A DNA stretch of 64,000 nucleotides, from NCBI RefSeq assembly GCF_030764225.1, contig NZ_JASAXH010000001.1. One strand, 5' to 3'. The translations under genes were made by a program, and so were the position numbers. Numbering within the stretch: position 1 is the first letter of the stretch; each line of letters begins with the position of its first letter. Origin of the DNA: Phocoenobacter atlanticus (GTDB lineage: Bacteria; Pseudomonadota; Gammaproteobacteria; Enterobacterales; Pasteurellaceae). This document shows, piece after piece, positions 42,684-52,388 of the stretch. The notes under the pieces were generated by a model. That model was not told the origin of the DNA, searched no databases, and was given only the letters and a program-made list of their open reading frames with translations.

Positions 42684-45383
42684 ATGCAGTCACTAGCAAA
42701 ATTGATTCCAACGAAACTGATTTCAAGTAAACAAAACCAAACTCATTCTAATCATAATATTGAACGGACACTGTTATTAACCGAACTAGATAGCATTCAT
42801 CGCTATCCACTAACACTTATTATTGCCCCTGCTGGCTATGGTAAAACTACCCTAATTTCTCAATGGAAAGAGCGTCAATCTCATACTGGTTGGTATGCGT
42901 TGGATAAAAGTGATAATAAAACAGAACAATTTTCTCGCTATTTTACTGCAGCATTGGTACAAGCCTGTGGAATGGAAACCGATGATTTAAACTATCAAAA
43001 TGACTTAACTGATTATTTCTCGCAATTACTGGTTAAATTAAATAACATCGACACAAATTTTAGTTTAATTATTGATGATTATCACCATATTGAAAACACT
43101 GAAATTCACAATGCGTTACGATTTTGGTTAAAAAATCAGCCAAGTACAATGAATTTAATTATTCTTTCTCGTTTAACGCCACCACTTAGTATTACTAACT
43201 TACGTATTCACGAACAGTTATTAGAAATCAATATGAGTCAGCTTGCTTTTACACATAAAGAAGCAAAACAATTTCTTGAATTAAAGTTAAATGATACTTT
43301 CTCACAAGAAGCGATATTTACTTTATGTGAACAAGTTGAAGGTTGGGCAACAGGATTACAATTAATTAGTTTTATTTTGAAACAAAATACCGATCTTATC
43401 AAAACACCACAAAAACTGTTTGCTAAACTTAATCAACATCATATTGCGGATTATCTTAATGAAGAAATTTTTCATTATATCGATCCTGAACTTAAACAAT
43501 TTATGCAACGCTGTGCGATTTTACATTCTATGAATGAGGGCTTAGCAATTGCGATTACCCAAGATAAAAATAGTGCTAAAAAGCTTGATGAATTAGAAAA
43601 ACAAGGACTATTTATTCAGCGAATAGATAGTAATGATGGCGGTATCTGGTGGAAGTTTCACCCTATTTTATCCTCTTATTTAACTCAAAGTTGTCGTTTA
43701 GAATTACCCGATGAATGGCAAAAACTCAATCAATGTGCGGCAATGGAATGGCTAAAATTAGGGTTCTGCCAAGAGGCGATTTATCACGCTCAACAAGTTA
43801 CTGATACACAAGTATTATATAAAATTATTCAACAATATGGCTGGTCATTATTTCATCAGGGGCAATTAAAATTATTAGAAGATAGCTTAAACCACCTTCC
43901 TACAGAATTAATGTGGCAAGATCCAACGTTAGTCTTACTTAAAGCTTGGGTAGTACAAAGTCAGCATCGTCATCAAGAAGTCAGTGGTATTTTGCAAAAA
44001 TTTAATACAAACTCACCGCTTGCTGAACCTTATCAAGGAAAATTTTATGCATTAAGAGGACAAGTCGCTATTAATGAAGGAGATGATGAGCTAGCTTATA
44101 AACTGGCAAGTAATGCTCTTTTAACTATTCCTCAAGAATTTAGCTATGCTCGAATTGTGGCAATTTCTGTTATTGCAGAAGCGCAACATTGTCGTGGTAA
44201 TTTAAAAGAAGCAATGATACAAATGAAGCAAGTCGAAAAAATGGCACTTTCACAACGTACTTATCATCATTGGTTATGGTCTAAGTTGCAACAAGCTGAA
44301 ATTCTATCTGCTCAAGGCTTTTTACAATCTGCCTATGATTTATTGAAAGAAACCACCCTGCAAGCAGAAAATTTTCATCAAATTCCGATGCACGAATTTT
44401 TATTACGTTTAAAAGGACAAATTCAATGGGAATGGCACAACCTCGACCAAGCAGAAGCAATGGCAAATGCAGGGATTGATATTTTAGAAAAAGAAGATGA
44501 AAAGCTACAATGTCTCGCCTTGCTTACTAAAATTTCATTAGTACGTGGCGATCTCAATAATGCTAAACGCTTAATTGAACAGTGCCAGCATTCGATTAAT
44601 CATTTTCCCGTGCATAAGGATTGGATTGCCACATTGGATGAAATTCAGGTGCTTTATGCTCAAATGACCAATGATCCTTCTCAGTTAGATAGCTGGTTAG
44701 TAAAAACAACTTTACCAACCAGATCCTCAAACCACTTTACACAGCGTCAATCTCGTAATATTGCACGTGCTTATTTATTACAAAATAAACCAGAACAAGC
44801 ACTTGATATCTTAAATACCATTTTACATACGGCAGAAAGTTTAAAATTAACCAGCGATATCCAACGTGCGTTAATTTTAAGAAATTTAGTTTTTGTTCAT
44901 AAAAACAAAAAAGAGTTAGCTCAAAAAGATTTAATTCGAGCATTGGAAATGAGTCAACAAACGAATTTTATTAGTGCTTTTGTGATTGAAGGCGATGTGA
45001 TGGCACAACAAATCCGCCAACTTTTACAAATGAATATTTTGGATGAGTTTTCAACGCCTAAAACACAATTTATTTTACGCAGTATCAATCAACATAATCG
45101 TCATAAATTTGCACACTTTGATCAACAATTTGTTCAAAGGCTCCTTGAAAATCCACAAGTGCCTGAACTGTTGAAAATTAGTCCTCTTACTGCTCGTGAA
45201 TGGCAAGTGTTAGGGTTAATTTATTCAGGTTATAGCAACGAACAAATCTCTCAAGAACTTGTAGTAGCAATGACAACAATTAAAACCCATATTCGTAATT
45301 TATACCAAAAAATTGGGGTAAATAATCGCAGTGAAGCCATTGAATATACTAAAAATTTATTGGTGTTAATGGGATACCATTAA
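42684..45383 (+). CDS. malT: HTH-type transcriptional activator MalT
   Basis: 899 residues, about the E. coli length (901). An N-terminal STAND ATPase has Walker A APAGYGKTT near 49-57 and Walker B LIIDDYHH near 130. A central winged/TPR-like helical superhelix binds maltotriose, and a C-terminal LuxR-type HTH (LTAREWQVLGLIYSGYSNEQ, then VAMTTIKTHIRNLYQKIGV) binds the GGGGAKGAGG boxes seen at 35145-35167. It has its own GGAGG start signal and lies outside the two mal operons. Confidence 0.97.
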   Translation: MQSLAKLIPTKLISSKQNQTHSNHNIERTLLLTELDSIHRYPLTLIIAPAGYGKTTLISQWKERQSHTGWYALDKSDNKTEQFSRYFTAALVQACGMETDDLNYQNDLTDYFSQLLVKLNNIDTNFSLIIDDYHHIENTEIHNALRFWLKNQPSTMNLIILSRLTPPLSITNLRIHEQLLEINMSQLAFTHKEAKQFLELKLNDTFSQEAIFTLCEQVEGWATGLQLISFILKQNTDLIKTPQKLFAKLNQHHIADYLNEEIFHYIDPELKQFMQRCAILHSMNEGLAIAITQDKNSAKKLDELEKQGLFIQRIDSNDGGIWWKFHPILSSYLTQSCRLELPDEWQKLNQCAAMEWLKLGFCQEAIYHAQQVTDTQVLYKIIQQYGWSLFHQGQLKLLEDSLNHLPTELMWQDPTLVLLKAWVVQSQHRHQEVSGILQKFNTNSPLAEPYQGKFYALRGQVAINEGDDELAYKLASNALLTIPQEFSYARIVAISVIAEAQHCRGNLKEAMIQMKQVEKMALSQRTYHHWLWSKLQQAEILSAQGFLQSAYDLLKETTLQAENFHQIPMHEFLLRLKGQIQWEWHNLDQAEAMANAGIDILEKEDEKLQCLALLTKISLVRGDLNNAKRLIEQCQHSINHFPVHKDWIATLDEIQVLYAQMTNDPSQLDSWLVKTTLPTRSSNHFTQRQSRNIARAYLLQNKPEQALDILNTILHTAESLKLTSDIQRALILRNLVFVHKNKKELAQKDLIRALEMSQQTNFISAFVIEGDVMAQQIRQLLQMNILDEFSTPKTQFILRSINQHNRHKFAHFDQQFVQRLLENPQVPELLKISPLTAREWQVLGLIYSGYSNEQISQELVVAMTTIKTHIRNLYQKIGVNNRSEAIEYTKNLLVLMGYH

Positions 45384-45424
45384 CAAGAGGTAAACCTTAA
45401 ATCTAGATAGACAACTGTAATCGT

Positions 45425-45608
45425 TCCCCCCTCCCTAGCCCTCCCCCGCAAGCGGAGGAGGGAATTTTGATAAGTCTTTAGCTCTCTCGCAAATGGGGAG
45501 GAGGGAATTTTGATAAGTCTTTAGCTCTCTCGCAAATGGGGAGGAGAGATTTCTCCTCTGTGCAAAAAAATTCCTCCCTCCGCTTGCGGGGGGAGGTTAG
45601 GAGGGGGG
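45425..45608. repeat. G/C-rich repeat element, locus 3
   Basis: Part of the 480-base gap between malT and ptrA. Inverted ends match loci 1 and 2 (left CCCCCCTCCCTAGCCCTCCC; right TTCCTCCCTCCGCTTGCGGG and on to GGGGGG at 45608). Inside are a 41-base unit (45448), a 43-base unit (45489) and a partial third (45532). Each has a GCAA(G/A)(C/T)GG(A/G)G core plus a shared spacer, GAATTTTGATAAGTCTTTAG. That spacer differs from the one at locus 2. Confidence 0.95.
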
Positions 45609-45619
45609 ACTAAAATTAA

Positions 45620-45736
45620 CAAATTTAATTACTTACGTGGAGATAGGGTATCCCAGTTTCTTTAATATTTATATCAATGAGTTAGATAAAAAACTGGTAA
45701 AGCATAGCGGTTACATCCAGTTTAAAATTTACGATT
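45620..45736. repeat. Dispersed intergenic repeat, copy A
   Basis: About 117 bases aligning to 50301-50423 over their whole length at roughly three quarters identity by eye. Shared blocks include CAAATTTAATT, CTTACGT, ATCAATGAGTTA, ATAGCGGTTACATC and AAAATTT.CGATT. The palindrome near its left end has decayed in this copy. The bases from 45737 to 45863 hold nothing else recognisable beyond the ptrA start signals. Confidence 0.85.
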
Positions 45737-45863
45737 ATCCTTAAAACTAGATAAAGGAAATTTAAGGTTTTTATGGCGTTCTTAAGGTGTGGAACAGTGA
45801 ATTATTTTTTATTTTATCTGTCTTATGCTAGCTAATGTTTATATTAATATTAAGGAAAATATA

Positions 45864-48803
45864 ATGAAAAAATCATTTTTAAGTTATCTTATTTCAACAG
45901 TATTTGCGGTGACAGTGACTTCACAAGCAGTCAGTGATGAAATAAAAAATACTGAAAGCTCTATTTTTCAAAATCAACAACTGTCTGGTTTTAAAATTAT
46001 TAGTAATAATATTAAAAAAAGCCCAGCAGATAATGCGACTTATCAAGGCATTCAGCTTGATAATGGAATGACAGTGTTGTTGATTTCTGATCCAAAAGCG
46101 AATAAATCGTTAATGTCAGCGGCGTTACCAATAGGTTCAATGGAAGATCCTGTTTCCCAACAAGGTTTAGCTCATTATTTGGAGCATATGGCATTAATGG
46201 GTTCAAAAAAATTCCCAGAAACCAATGGGTTAGATCATTTTTTAAGTAAGAATGGAGGCAGAAATAATGCCTCTACGTCAAAATCTCGTACCGCTTATTA
46301 TCTAGAAGTAAATAATAATGCTTTTAATGAAGCCGTTACTCGCTTAGCGGATGCGTTGGCGGAGCCTCTATTGTCAGAAGTAAATGCAAAAAAAGAATTG
46401 AATGCGGTTAATGCTGAAATGGTTCGAGCCAAATCAAGTGATGGTTATTTGATGTATAGCGTGAATTTAGCCACGTCAAATCCGAACCATCCCATTACTA
46501 AATTTGCAGTGGGTAATAAAGAGAGTTTATCTAATAAACCAGAAAGTAAATTACAAAATGAATTACAGCAATTTTATCAAAAATATTATTCTGCAAATTT
46601 AGTTAAAGCAGTGCTTTATTCTGACCAGTCAATCGAAAAATTACAGCAATTAGCCGTTAAAACATTAGGGTTAATGAAAAACAAACATTTGCAAAAACCA
46701 ACTATAAACGTACCGCTTTATCGTGAACAGGATAAAGGGATAATGATTTCTTATAAGCCAATTAAACCACGTAAATTATTGGCGGTGAGTTTTGATTTTC
46801 CTAATAATGAAGACAAATTTAAATCTAAAACAAATACCTATATTAGTTATATGCTAAATAATAATACAGAAGGCACATTGTCTGATTATTTAATTACACA
46901 AGGCTTGTCTTCAAGTGGTATTCAAGCAGGGGCTGATCCAAATGTAAGTCGCAATCGTGGTGATTTAACGATTTATGTTGAACTGACCGAGAAAGGTTTA
47001 GAGCAAAAAGATCAGATTATTTCATTGATTTTTCAACAAATTGAACAGCTTAAAAAAGCAGGCATTCAAGAAAGCTATTTTAAAGAAATGAAGCAAAGTT
47101 TAGCTCAATCTTTTGAGCATTTACAGGTAGAAAAGCATTTAGGCTTTGTGGAACAAATTACAGATGCAATGCTTTCTTATCCATTAGAAAATGTGATCAA
47201 TGCAGGTTTTGAAACCCAAGCAATGGATCAAAAAGAAATTGCTGAAAAATTAGCAGAAATGACATTAGATAATGCACGTATTTTGTTGATGAATAAAAAG
47301 GTGAAAACAGATAAACAAACACCTTATATGAATGCCCCTTATTCTGTGATGAAATTTAGCCCTGAACAAAAATCAAAATGGTTAGACTTTAGTCATAACC
47401 CAACCATTAAACTACCTAAGTTGAATCCTTATTTCGTGGAAGATTTTTCACTAAATAAAATGGAACAGTTTCGTGTAAAACCACAAAAACTGAAATATGA
47501 TAAAGGTGAAAAAATTTATGCAATGGGCAGTCATTATTTTCCAAAAGAACCTAAAGCGATTATTAGTTTAAGTTTTGGAATTTCCCCTAAAAATAAAGCA
47601 TTAAAACCTCAAATGACGGTGGCGTTGTTAAACTATATGAATGGCTTAGCTCAAACTAAGCTAGCATTTCAATCTTCTGTGGCGGGTATTGAGACCTCAT
47701 TTTATTACGGTGAAAATGGAGTCGGTGCTAATCTATCGGGCTATACACAAAATTTTGAAAAACTATTACAAGACGGTTTAATACAAATGAAAACCTTTGC
47801 TTTAACAGAGGCTGATTTGCAACAAGGGAAGCAGAAAATTTTAGAGGCGTTAGCTCGTGAGAAAAAAGAGAATAGTTTAAATCAAGCAGCTGGAGTTTTT
47901 TACAAGTTAGCAAGTTATCCTTATTTTGATAGAGAGAAGCAGAAAAAAGCACTTGCGGAGGTGTCGTTAGAAGATGTTAAGCAAATGCGAAATCATTTAT
48001 TGAATGATACGACTGGAATTGAAGTGCTTTCTGTCGGAAATTTAACAGATAAGCAGGTAAAAAACTTAACTAAAACCGCAGAAAAAATAGTAGCCAATAG
48101 TAAAACAGCATTAAATTATAATTATTTTGTTGATTTTCGTGATGTCACACAAAAGATTAATTATGTGCAACAAGTACCCAATGAAGATAACGCATTAGTA
48201 TTAATTTATTTGGTAAAAGGAAATGACAGATTAATGGATAATGTTCGTTCTATGTTATTAAATGACATTATTTCTCGCTGGTATTTTAATGATTTGCGTA
48301 CAGATAAGCAGCTTGGTTATGTTGTTGCTTCTCGACGTATTTATACTGGAAAAACTTCTGGCTTATCATTTATGGTGCAAAGTCCAAATACAACACCAAA
48401 AGGGATAATGCAACACAATGAACGCTTTTTTAAGGAAAGTGAGCAGAAACTCAATGCTTTAACAGATAAAGAATTTGAACAATATCGTGCGAGCTTGTTA
48501 GAAAAATTACAACGTAAACCAGAGTCTTTGGAGCAAGAATTTAGTCACTTTGTGACTGATTTTAATCACAATAATTTACGTTTTGATAGTCGTGAAGAGT
48601 TAATTAAAGTTACAAAGAAAATAACAAAACAGCAAATTATCGATTTTTATAAACGAGCAGTGATAGAGCAATCGGGTTTTGTCTTGATAAGCCAAGCATT
48701 AGGTACAAAAGCAAAAGCTGAGGATAAGGTAAGTTTGGATAACTTCAAAACAGTAACAAGTATTGAAGAGTTACAAAAAACATTGCCTGTTTCACATTGG
48801 TAA
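45864..48803 (+). CDS. ptrA: Protease III (pitrilysin)
   Basis: 979 residues from the ATG at 45864 (the frame extends to 45825 without conservation). Signal peptide cleavage is near SQAVSDE. The inverted zinc motif HYLEH is at 104-108 and the distal Glu is in ELNAVNAEM. The four-domain M16A arrangement is complete, as in E. coli PtrA (962 residues). It is a periplasmic endopeptidase for small polypeptides. Neighbour recBCD genes found in enterics are absent. A terminator follows 8 bases after the stop. Confidence 0.93.
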   Translation: MKKSFLSYLISTVFAVTVTSQAVSDEIKNTESSIFQNQQLSGFKIISNNIKKSPADNATYQGIQLDNGMTVLLISDPKANKSLMSAALPIGSMEDPVSQQGLAHYLEHMALMGSKKFPETNGLDHFLSKNGGRNNASTSKSRTAYYLEVNNNAFNEAVTRLADALAEPLLSEVNAKKELNAVNAEMVRAKSSDGYLMYSVNLATSNPNHPITKFAVGNKESLSNKPESKLQNELQQFYQKYYSANLVKAVLYSDQSIEKLQQLAVKTLGLMKNKHLQKPTINVPLYREQDKGIMISYKPIKPRKLLAVSFDFPNNEDKFKSKTNTYISYMLNNNTEGTLSDYLITQGLSSSGIQAGADPNVSRNRGDLTIYVELTEKGLEQKDQIISLIFQQIEQLKKAGIQESYFKEMKQSLAQSFEHLQVEKHLGFVEQITDAMLSYPLENVINAGFETQAMDQKEIAEKLAEMTLDNARILLMNKKVKTDKQTPYMNAPYSVMKFSPEQKSKWLDFSHNPTIKLPKLNPYFVEDFSLNKMEQFRVKPQKLKYDKGEKIYAMGSHYFPKEPKAIISLSFGISPKNKALKPQMTVALLNYMNGLAQTKLAFQSSVAGIETSFYYGENGVGANLSGYTQNFEKLLQDGLIQMKTFALTEADLQQGKQKILEALAREKKENSLNQAAGVFYKLASYPYFDREKQKKALAEVSLEDVKQMRNHLLNDTTGIEVLSVGNLTDKQVKNLTKTAEKIVANSKTALNYNYFVDFRDVTQKINYVQQVPNEDNALVLIYLVKGNDRLMDNVRSMLLNDIISRWYFNDLRTDKQLGYVVASRRIYTGKTSGLSFMVQSPNTTPKGIMQHNERFFKESEQKLNALTDKEFEQYRASLLEKLQRKPESLEQEFSHFVTDFNHNNLRFDSREELIKVTKKITKQQIIDFYKRAVIEQSGFVLISQALGTKAKAEDKVSLDNFKTVTSIEELQKTLPVSHW

Positions 48804-48810
48804 TATTATA

Positions 48811-48840
48811 TAGTCAGTGATGAAAATTACTGACTATTTT
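48811..48840 (+). terminator. Intrinsic terminator of ptrA
   Basis: Stem TAGTCAGT (48811-48818) / ACTGACTA (48829-48836), followed by TTTT. Confidence 0.85.
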
Positions 48841-48897
48841 AATAATTACAATGTAAAATAACCACCAAGAAAAAATAATCATATTTAGGAATTTTTA

Positions 48898-50256
48898 ATG
48901 AAAAAGCATATTCATATTTTAGGTATTTGTGGCACTTTTATGGGCGGTATTGCGATTATTGGCCGTGAATTAGGTTATAAAGTCACAGGTTCAGATACTA
49001 ATGTTTATCCACCAATGAGTACTTTTTTAGAGAAGAGTGGTATTGAGATTATTCCTAATTATGATGTGGCACAACTTGATCCAAAGCCAGATATGGTCAT
49101 TATCGGCAATGCAATGAGCCGTGGAAATCCTTGTGTAGAGTATGTGTTAAATAATCAGTTGAATTTTACTTCAGCACCTCAATGGTTGCACGATCATTTA
49201 TTAAAAGATCGTTGGGTTTTAGCAGTGTCAGGCACGCACGGTAAAACGACCACAACAGGTATGTTAACGTGGATTTTAGACAAAAATGGCATTGATACAG
49301 GCTTTTTAGTCGGTGGAATTGCAGGAAATTTTGGGATTTCAGCTCGATTGGGATCAAGCAAGTTTTTTGTGATTGAAGCCGATGAATATGACAGTGCTTT
49401 TTTTGATAAACGATCTAAATTTGTGCATTACAATCCCAAAACTTTAATTGTGAATAATTTGGAGTTTGATCACGCGGATATTTTTGATGATCTAAAAGCC
49501 ATTCAACGCCAATTTCATCATCTTGTTAGAGCAATGCCACAAAATGGCGTGATTTTATCTCACAAAGAGGAACAAAATGTCCAGCAAATGTTGGGTATGG
49601 GCAATTACAGTGAATTGCAATTTGTGGGCAAAGAGCAAGAATGGTATGCCGAGCCATTAAATCAAGATTATTCCCATTTTGCGGTTTACCACAAACAACA
49701 GAAACAAGGTGAAGTGCAGTGGAATGTGGTGGGTAAACATAATATGCACAATGGGTTGATGGCGATTGCGAGTAGTTATCATACAGGTGTTAGTGTGGCT
49801 GACGCCTGTAATGCGTTGAGTTCATTTGTGAATGCCAATCGTCGTTTAGAAGTAAAAGGACAAATAAATGGCGTTACTCTTTATGATGATTTTGCTCACC
49901 ATCCAACAGCAATTAAAGCAACTATTGAGGCATTGCGAGGGAAAGTCGGCAAAGAGCAACGTATTTTAGCCGTATTAGAACCACGTTCAAATACAATGAA
50001 AATGGGGGTACATAAAAATGAAATTGCCCCAGCACTTACCGATGCCGATCAGGTATTTATTTTGCAACCTGATAATATAGATTGGCACGTTGAACAAATC
50101 ACAAAAAATCTCACTCAGCCTGCACAATGGAGTGAAAATTTAGATGAACTGGTACAAATGATTACCACACAAACAAAACCAACGGATCATATTTTAGTAA
50201 TGAGTAATGGTGCTTTTGGTGGAATTCATAACAAGCTGTTAGAGAAGTTGAAATAA
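48898..50256 (+). CDS. mpl: UDP-N-acetylmuramate:L-alanyl-gamma-D-glutamyl-meso-diaminopimelate ligase
   Basis: 452-residue Mur ligase that reattaches recycled tripeptide to UDP-MurNAc. The N-terminal Rossmann part is HILGICGTFMGGIAIIGRELG (2-22) with the GTFMG typical of Mpl. The ATP loop is SGTHGKTTTTGML near 106-118, and later motifs are FVIEADEYDSAFFD and DDFAHHPTAIKATI. Length matches E. coli Mpl (457). It lies between two copies of a dispersed repeat together with ptrA. Confidence 0.97.
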   Translation: MKKHIHILGICGTFMGGIAIIGRELGYKVTGSDTNVYPPMSTFLEKSGIEIIPNYDVAQLDPKPDMVIIGNAMSRGNPCVEYVLNNQLNFTSAPQWLHDHLLKDRWVLAVSGTHGKTTTTGMLTWILDKNGIDTGFLVGGIAGNFGISARLGSSKFFVIEADEYDSAFFDKRSKFVHYNPKTLIVNNLEFDHADIFDDLKAIQRQFHHLVRAMPQNGVILSHKEEQNVQQMLGMGNYSELQFVGKEQEWYAEPLNQDYSHFAVYHKQQKQGEVQWNVVGKHNMHNGLMAIASSYHTGVSVADACNALSSFVNANRRLEVKGQINGVTLYDDFAHHPTAIKATIEALRGKVGKEQRILAVLEPRSNTMKMGVHKNEIAPALTDADQVFILQPDNIDWHVEQITKNLTQPAQWSENLDELVQMITTQTKPTDHILVMSNGAFGGIHNKLLEKLK

Positions 50257-50300
50257 TGGCTTTAGTGATAATTGGATTAAAAATAGAATTTGATGATTTG

Positions 50301-50423
50301 CAAATTTAATTCCTTACGTAGCGACAGGGCATGCCCTGTCGATACAATATATTTATACATCAATGAGTTATGTGAGAAGTTGATAAAATATAGCGGTTAC
50401 ATCTAGTTCAAAATTTGCGATTT
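50301..50423. repeat. Dispersed intergenic repeat, copy B, with 28-bp palindrome
   Basis: Second copy of the repeat at 45620-45736. It keeps a near-perfect 28-bp palindrome at 50318-50345 (arms GTAGCGACAGGGCA and TGCCCTGTCGATAC, one mismatched pair) around GCATGC. It accounts for a third of the 416-base gap between mpl and gloB. Confidence 0.85.
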
Positions 50424-50563
50424 TTATACTTGCTATTTCTTAATAGTATCTACATAATAATTGTTAATTCCTGAAATTAATAAGTAAAAGTTTACGATTG
50501 TTTTCCCCGGTTTTAAAGAGATTGAGACCTCAATTTGGTAGATGTTTTTGAAATCTTGAATTT

Positions 50564-50588
50564 GTAGAAATACATGCCCTGTTTCTAC
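50564..50588. repeat. Decayed relative of the palindromic repeat
   Basis: GTAGAAATACATGCCCTGTT then TCTAC, followed by AATATATTATTC and TTCAATG, resembles the palindrome and flank of copy B (ATGCCCTGTCGATACAATAT, ATCAATG). The rest of 50424-50672 shows no gene and no other feature I can name. Confidence 0.6.
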
Positions 50589-50672
50589 AATATATTATTC
50601 TTCAATGGTATATTTTTTGCGAATAGGTTTAATCTAACGATTGTCAATGCTACTTAACCCTATTAACTACCA

Positions 50673-51377
50673 TCAAAAACAATCCTTCCCTTTCCTTAAC
50701 TCAATAAACTCCTCTAACGAATTAGCTATCAAAAAAGGATTAATTTCTTTTTCTAAGGCAATAGAAGAGGGGAGTGTTGGTTTGTTTTGAGAGCGTAGTT
50801 TTTCAACTTGCTGTTTATATTGTTGTACGGTTTGATTATTAGGTTGAACACTTTCCACAAATTGAAGATTGCTATAAGTATATTCGTGAGCAGGGTAGAT
50901 TTTTACATTATCGGCTAATAATCGAAAGCGTTGCAGAGTGTTAAATTGTGCAACATAATCCCCTGTAAATACACGTCCACAACCTGCTGAAAACAGTGAG
51001 TCACCACAGAAAAGGTATTTTTCATCAACCAGATAGCTAATATGTTGTGCTGTATGTCCTGCACTGTCAATCACTTGAATATTATAACCTAAGCATTCAA
51101 AATGTTGATTATGTTCGACAATTTGAGTGGTAAATTGAGAAAGTTCTGCAGAACCATAAACAGTTAAATGAGGGTAATGCTCCACTAATTCTGCAACCCC
51201 TCCAGTATGATCAGCGTGATTGTGTGTTAATAATATAGCGGTAGGTTGTAACTGATTTTTTGCAAAAAAATCTAATAAAGTGACCGCTTGTGAGGGATCG
51301 ATGATGATTACTTTATCCGCTTTTTGAATTAACCAAATATAATTATCGGATAATACAGGAATAGGGGTCACTTTCAT
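50673..51377 (-). CDS. gloB: Hydroxyacylglutathione hydrolase (glyoxalase II)
   Basis: 234 residues of the metallo-beta-lactamase fold with THNHADHTGG at 51-60 and further metal ligands in IDSAGHTAQHISY near 108 and FCGDSLFSAGCGRVF near 126. It splits S-lactoylglutathione to lactate, completing methylglyoxal detoxification. The C-terminal HEYTYSNLQF motif is typical of GloB. It lies 9 bases after nagK on the same strand, so the two are likely cotranscribed. An uptake signal is embedded in the coding sequence (51285). Confidence 0.95.
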   Translation of the reverse strand: MKVTPIPVLSDNYIWLIQKADKVIIIDPSQAVTLLDFFAKNQLQPTAILLTHNHADHTGGVAELVEHYPHLTVYGSAELSQFTTQIVEHNQHFECLGYNIQVIDSAGHTAQHISYLVDEKYLFCGDSLFSAGCGRVFTGDYVAQFNTLQRFRLLADNVKIYPAHEYTYSNLQFVESVQPNNQTVQQYKQQVEKLRSQNKPTLPSSIALEKEINPFLIANSLEEFIELRKGKDCF

Positions 51378-51386
51378 TTTATTTTC

Positions 51387-52313
51387 CTAGTCGTCTTTTT
51401 TTAAGAAAAGAGCAGCTGCACCACGTGAACCACCCGAGTCACCGTGAATTGCTTTTTTAATCACAGGCACTTTTGCAGAACGCATTAAATAAGGCGGTAA
51501 TGCTTTTGGTAGAGCTTCATAAATATAATCAAAATTAGATAAACCACCACCAAAAACAATCATATCAGGATCTAACACCGTAATCAGATTGCTAATACAA
51601 ATTGCCATTAATTTTACATATTTTTCAACAAATCGTACCGCTTGTGGTTGTTGATTATAAAAGTTTTCGATAATGGTTTTGGCGGATAAGCCCTCACCCT
51701 CTAACTCGTTATACAACATTTCAAAACCACGTCCTGAAATATAAGTATCTAAACACGCTTTATTGCCACAGCCACAATCAAAAATAGGAGCGTTATCCCA
51801 ACCTAATAATTGTAGAGCGTGATAATTTAATTGTTGATGACCCACCTCTCCAGCCATACCAATTCTGCCTGAATGCACTTTGCCATCAAAAATCAAACCG
51901 CCGCCAAAACCAGTGCCGATAATTAAGCCTAATACTGTAGAATATTGTTGATTTTCTTTATCCCACGCTTCTGAAAGAGCAAAGCAGTTGGCATCATTTT
52001 CGGCTTTTACTTCACGATCTAAACATTTACTGAGATCTTTTAAAATAGGTTTATTATCTGCTACTCGAATATTGGTAATTTCAGCAATACCTGTTTCGTG
52101 ATTGACAAATCCCGGTAAACCTAATCCAACCATTCCTTTAGTATTGAATTTTTTATCTGCGTTAAGCACAAGGGTTTTAATGGTATCTAACCAATCTTCA
52201 TAGCTAGTTTGAGGAGTGGGTGTGCGTTCAGAATAGAGTTTATCAAGTTGCTCATTAAATACAGCAAGCTCAATTTTTGTACCGCCAATATCTAATCCGT
52301 AATAATAGGTCAT
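51387..52313 (-). CDS. nagK: N-acetyl-D-glucosamine kinase (ROK family)
   Basis: 308 residues. The ATP site is GLDIGGTKIELAVF near 5-18. The ROK signature lies in GLIIGTGFGGGLIFDG with GEVGHQQL near 160, and the zinc knuckle is FDCGCGNKACLDTYISGRG near 178-196. The HQQL-type sugar-contact sequence fits NagK/NanK-like kinases, and the 303-residue E. coli NagK is the best match in build. It phosphorylates GlcNAc salvaged from wall recycling. Transcription diverges from the purine permease gene. Confidence 0.88.
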   Translation of the reverse strand: MTYYYGLDIGGTKIELAVFNEQLDKLYSERTPTPQTSYEDWLDTIKTLVLNADKKFNTKGMVGLGLPGFVNHETGIAEITNIRVADNKPILKDLSKCLDREVKAENDANCFALSEAWDKENQQYSTVLGLIIGTGFGGGLIFDGKVHSGRIGMAGEVGHQQLNYHALQLLGWDNAPIFDCGCGNKACLDTYISGRGFEMLYNELEGEGLSAKTIIENFYNQQPQAVRFVEKYVKLMAICISNLITVLDPDMIVFGGGLSNFDYIYEALPKALPPYLMRSAKVPVIKKAIHGDSGGSRGAAALFLKKDD

Positions 52314-52388
52314 TCTTAATTCTCCTTGTTAATATTTTTATGGAGGAATTATATAAGAAATTATCTAAAAATAGTGAAAAAAATATTT

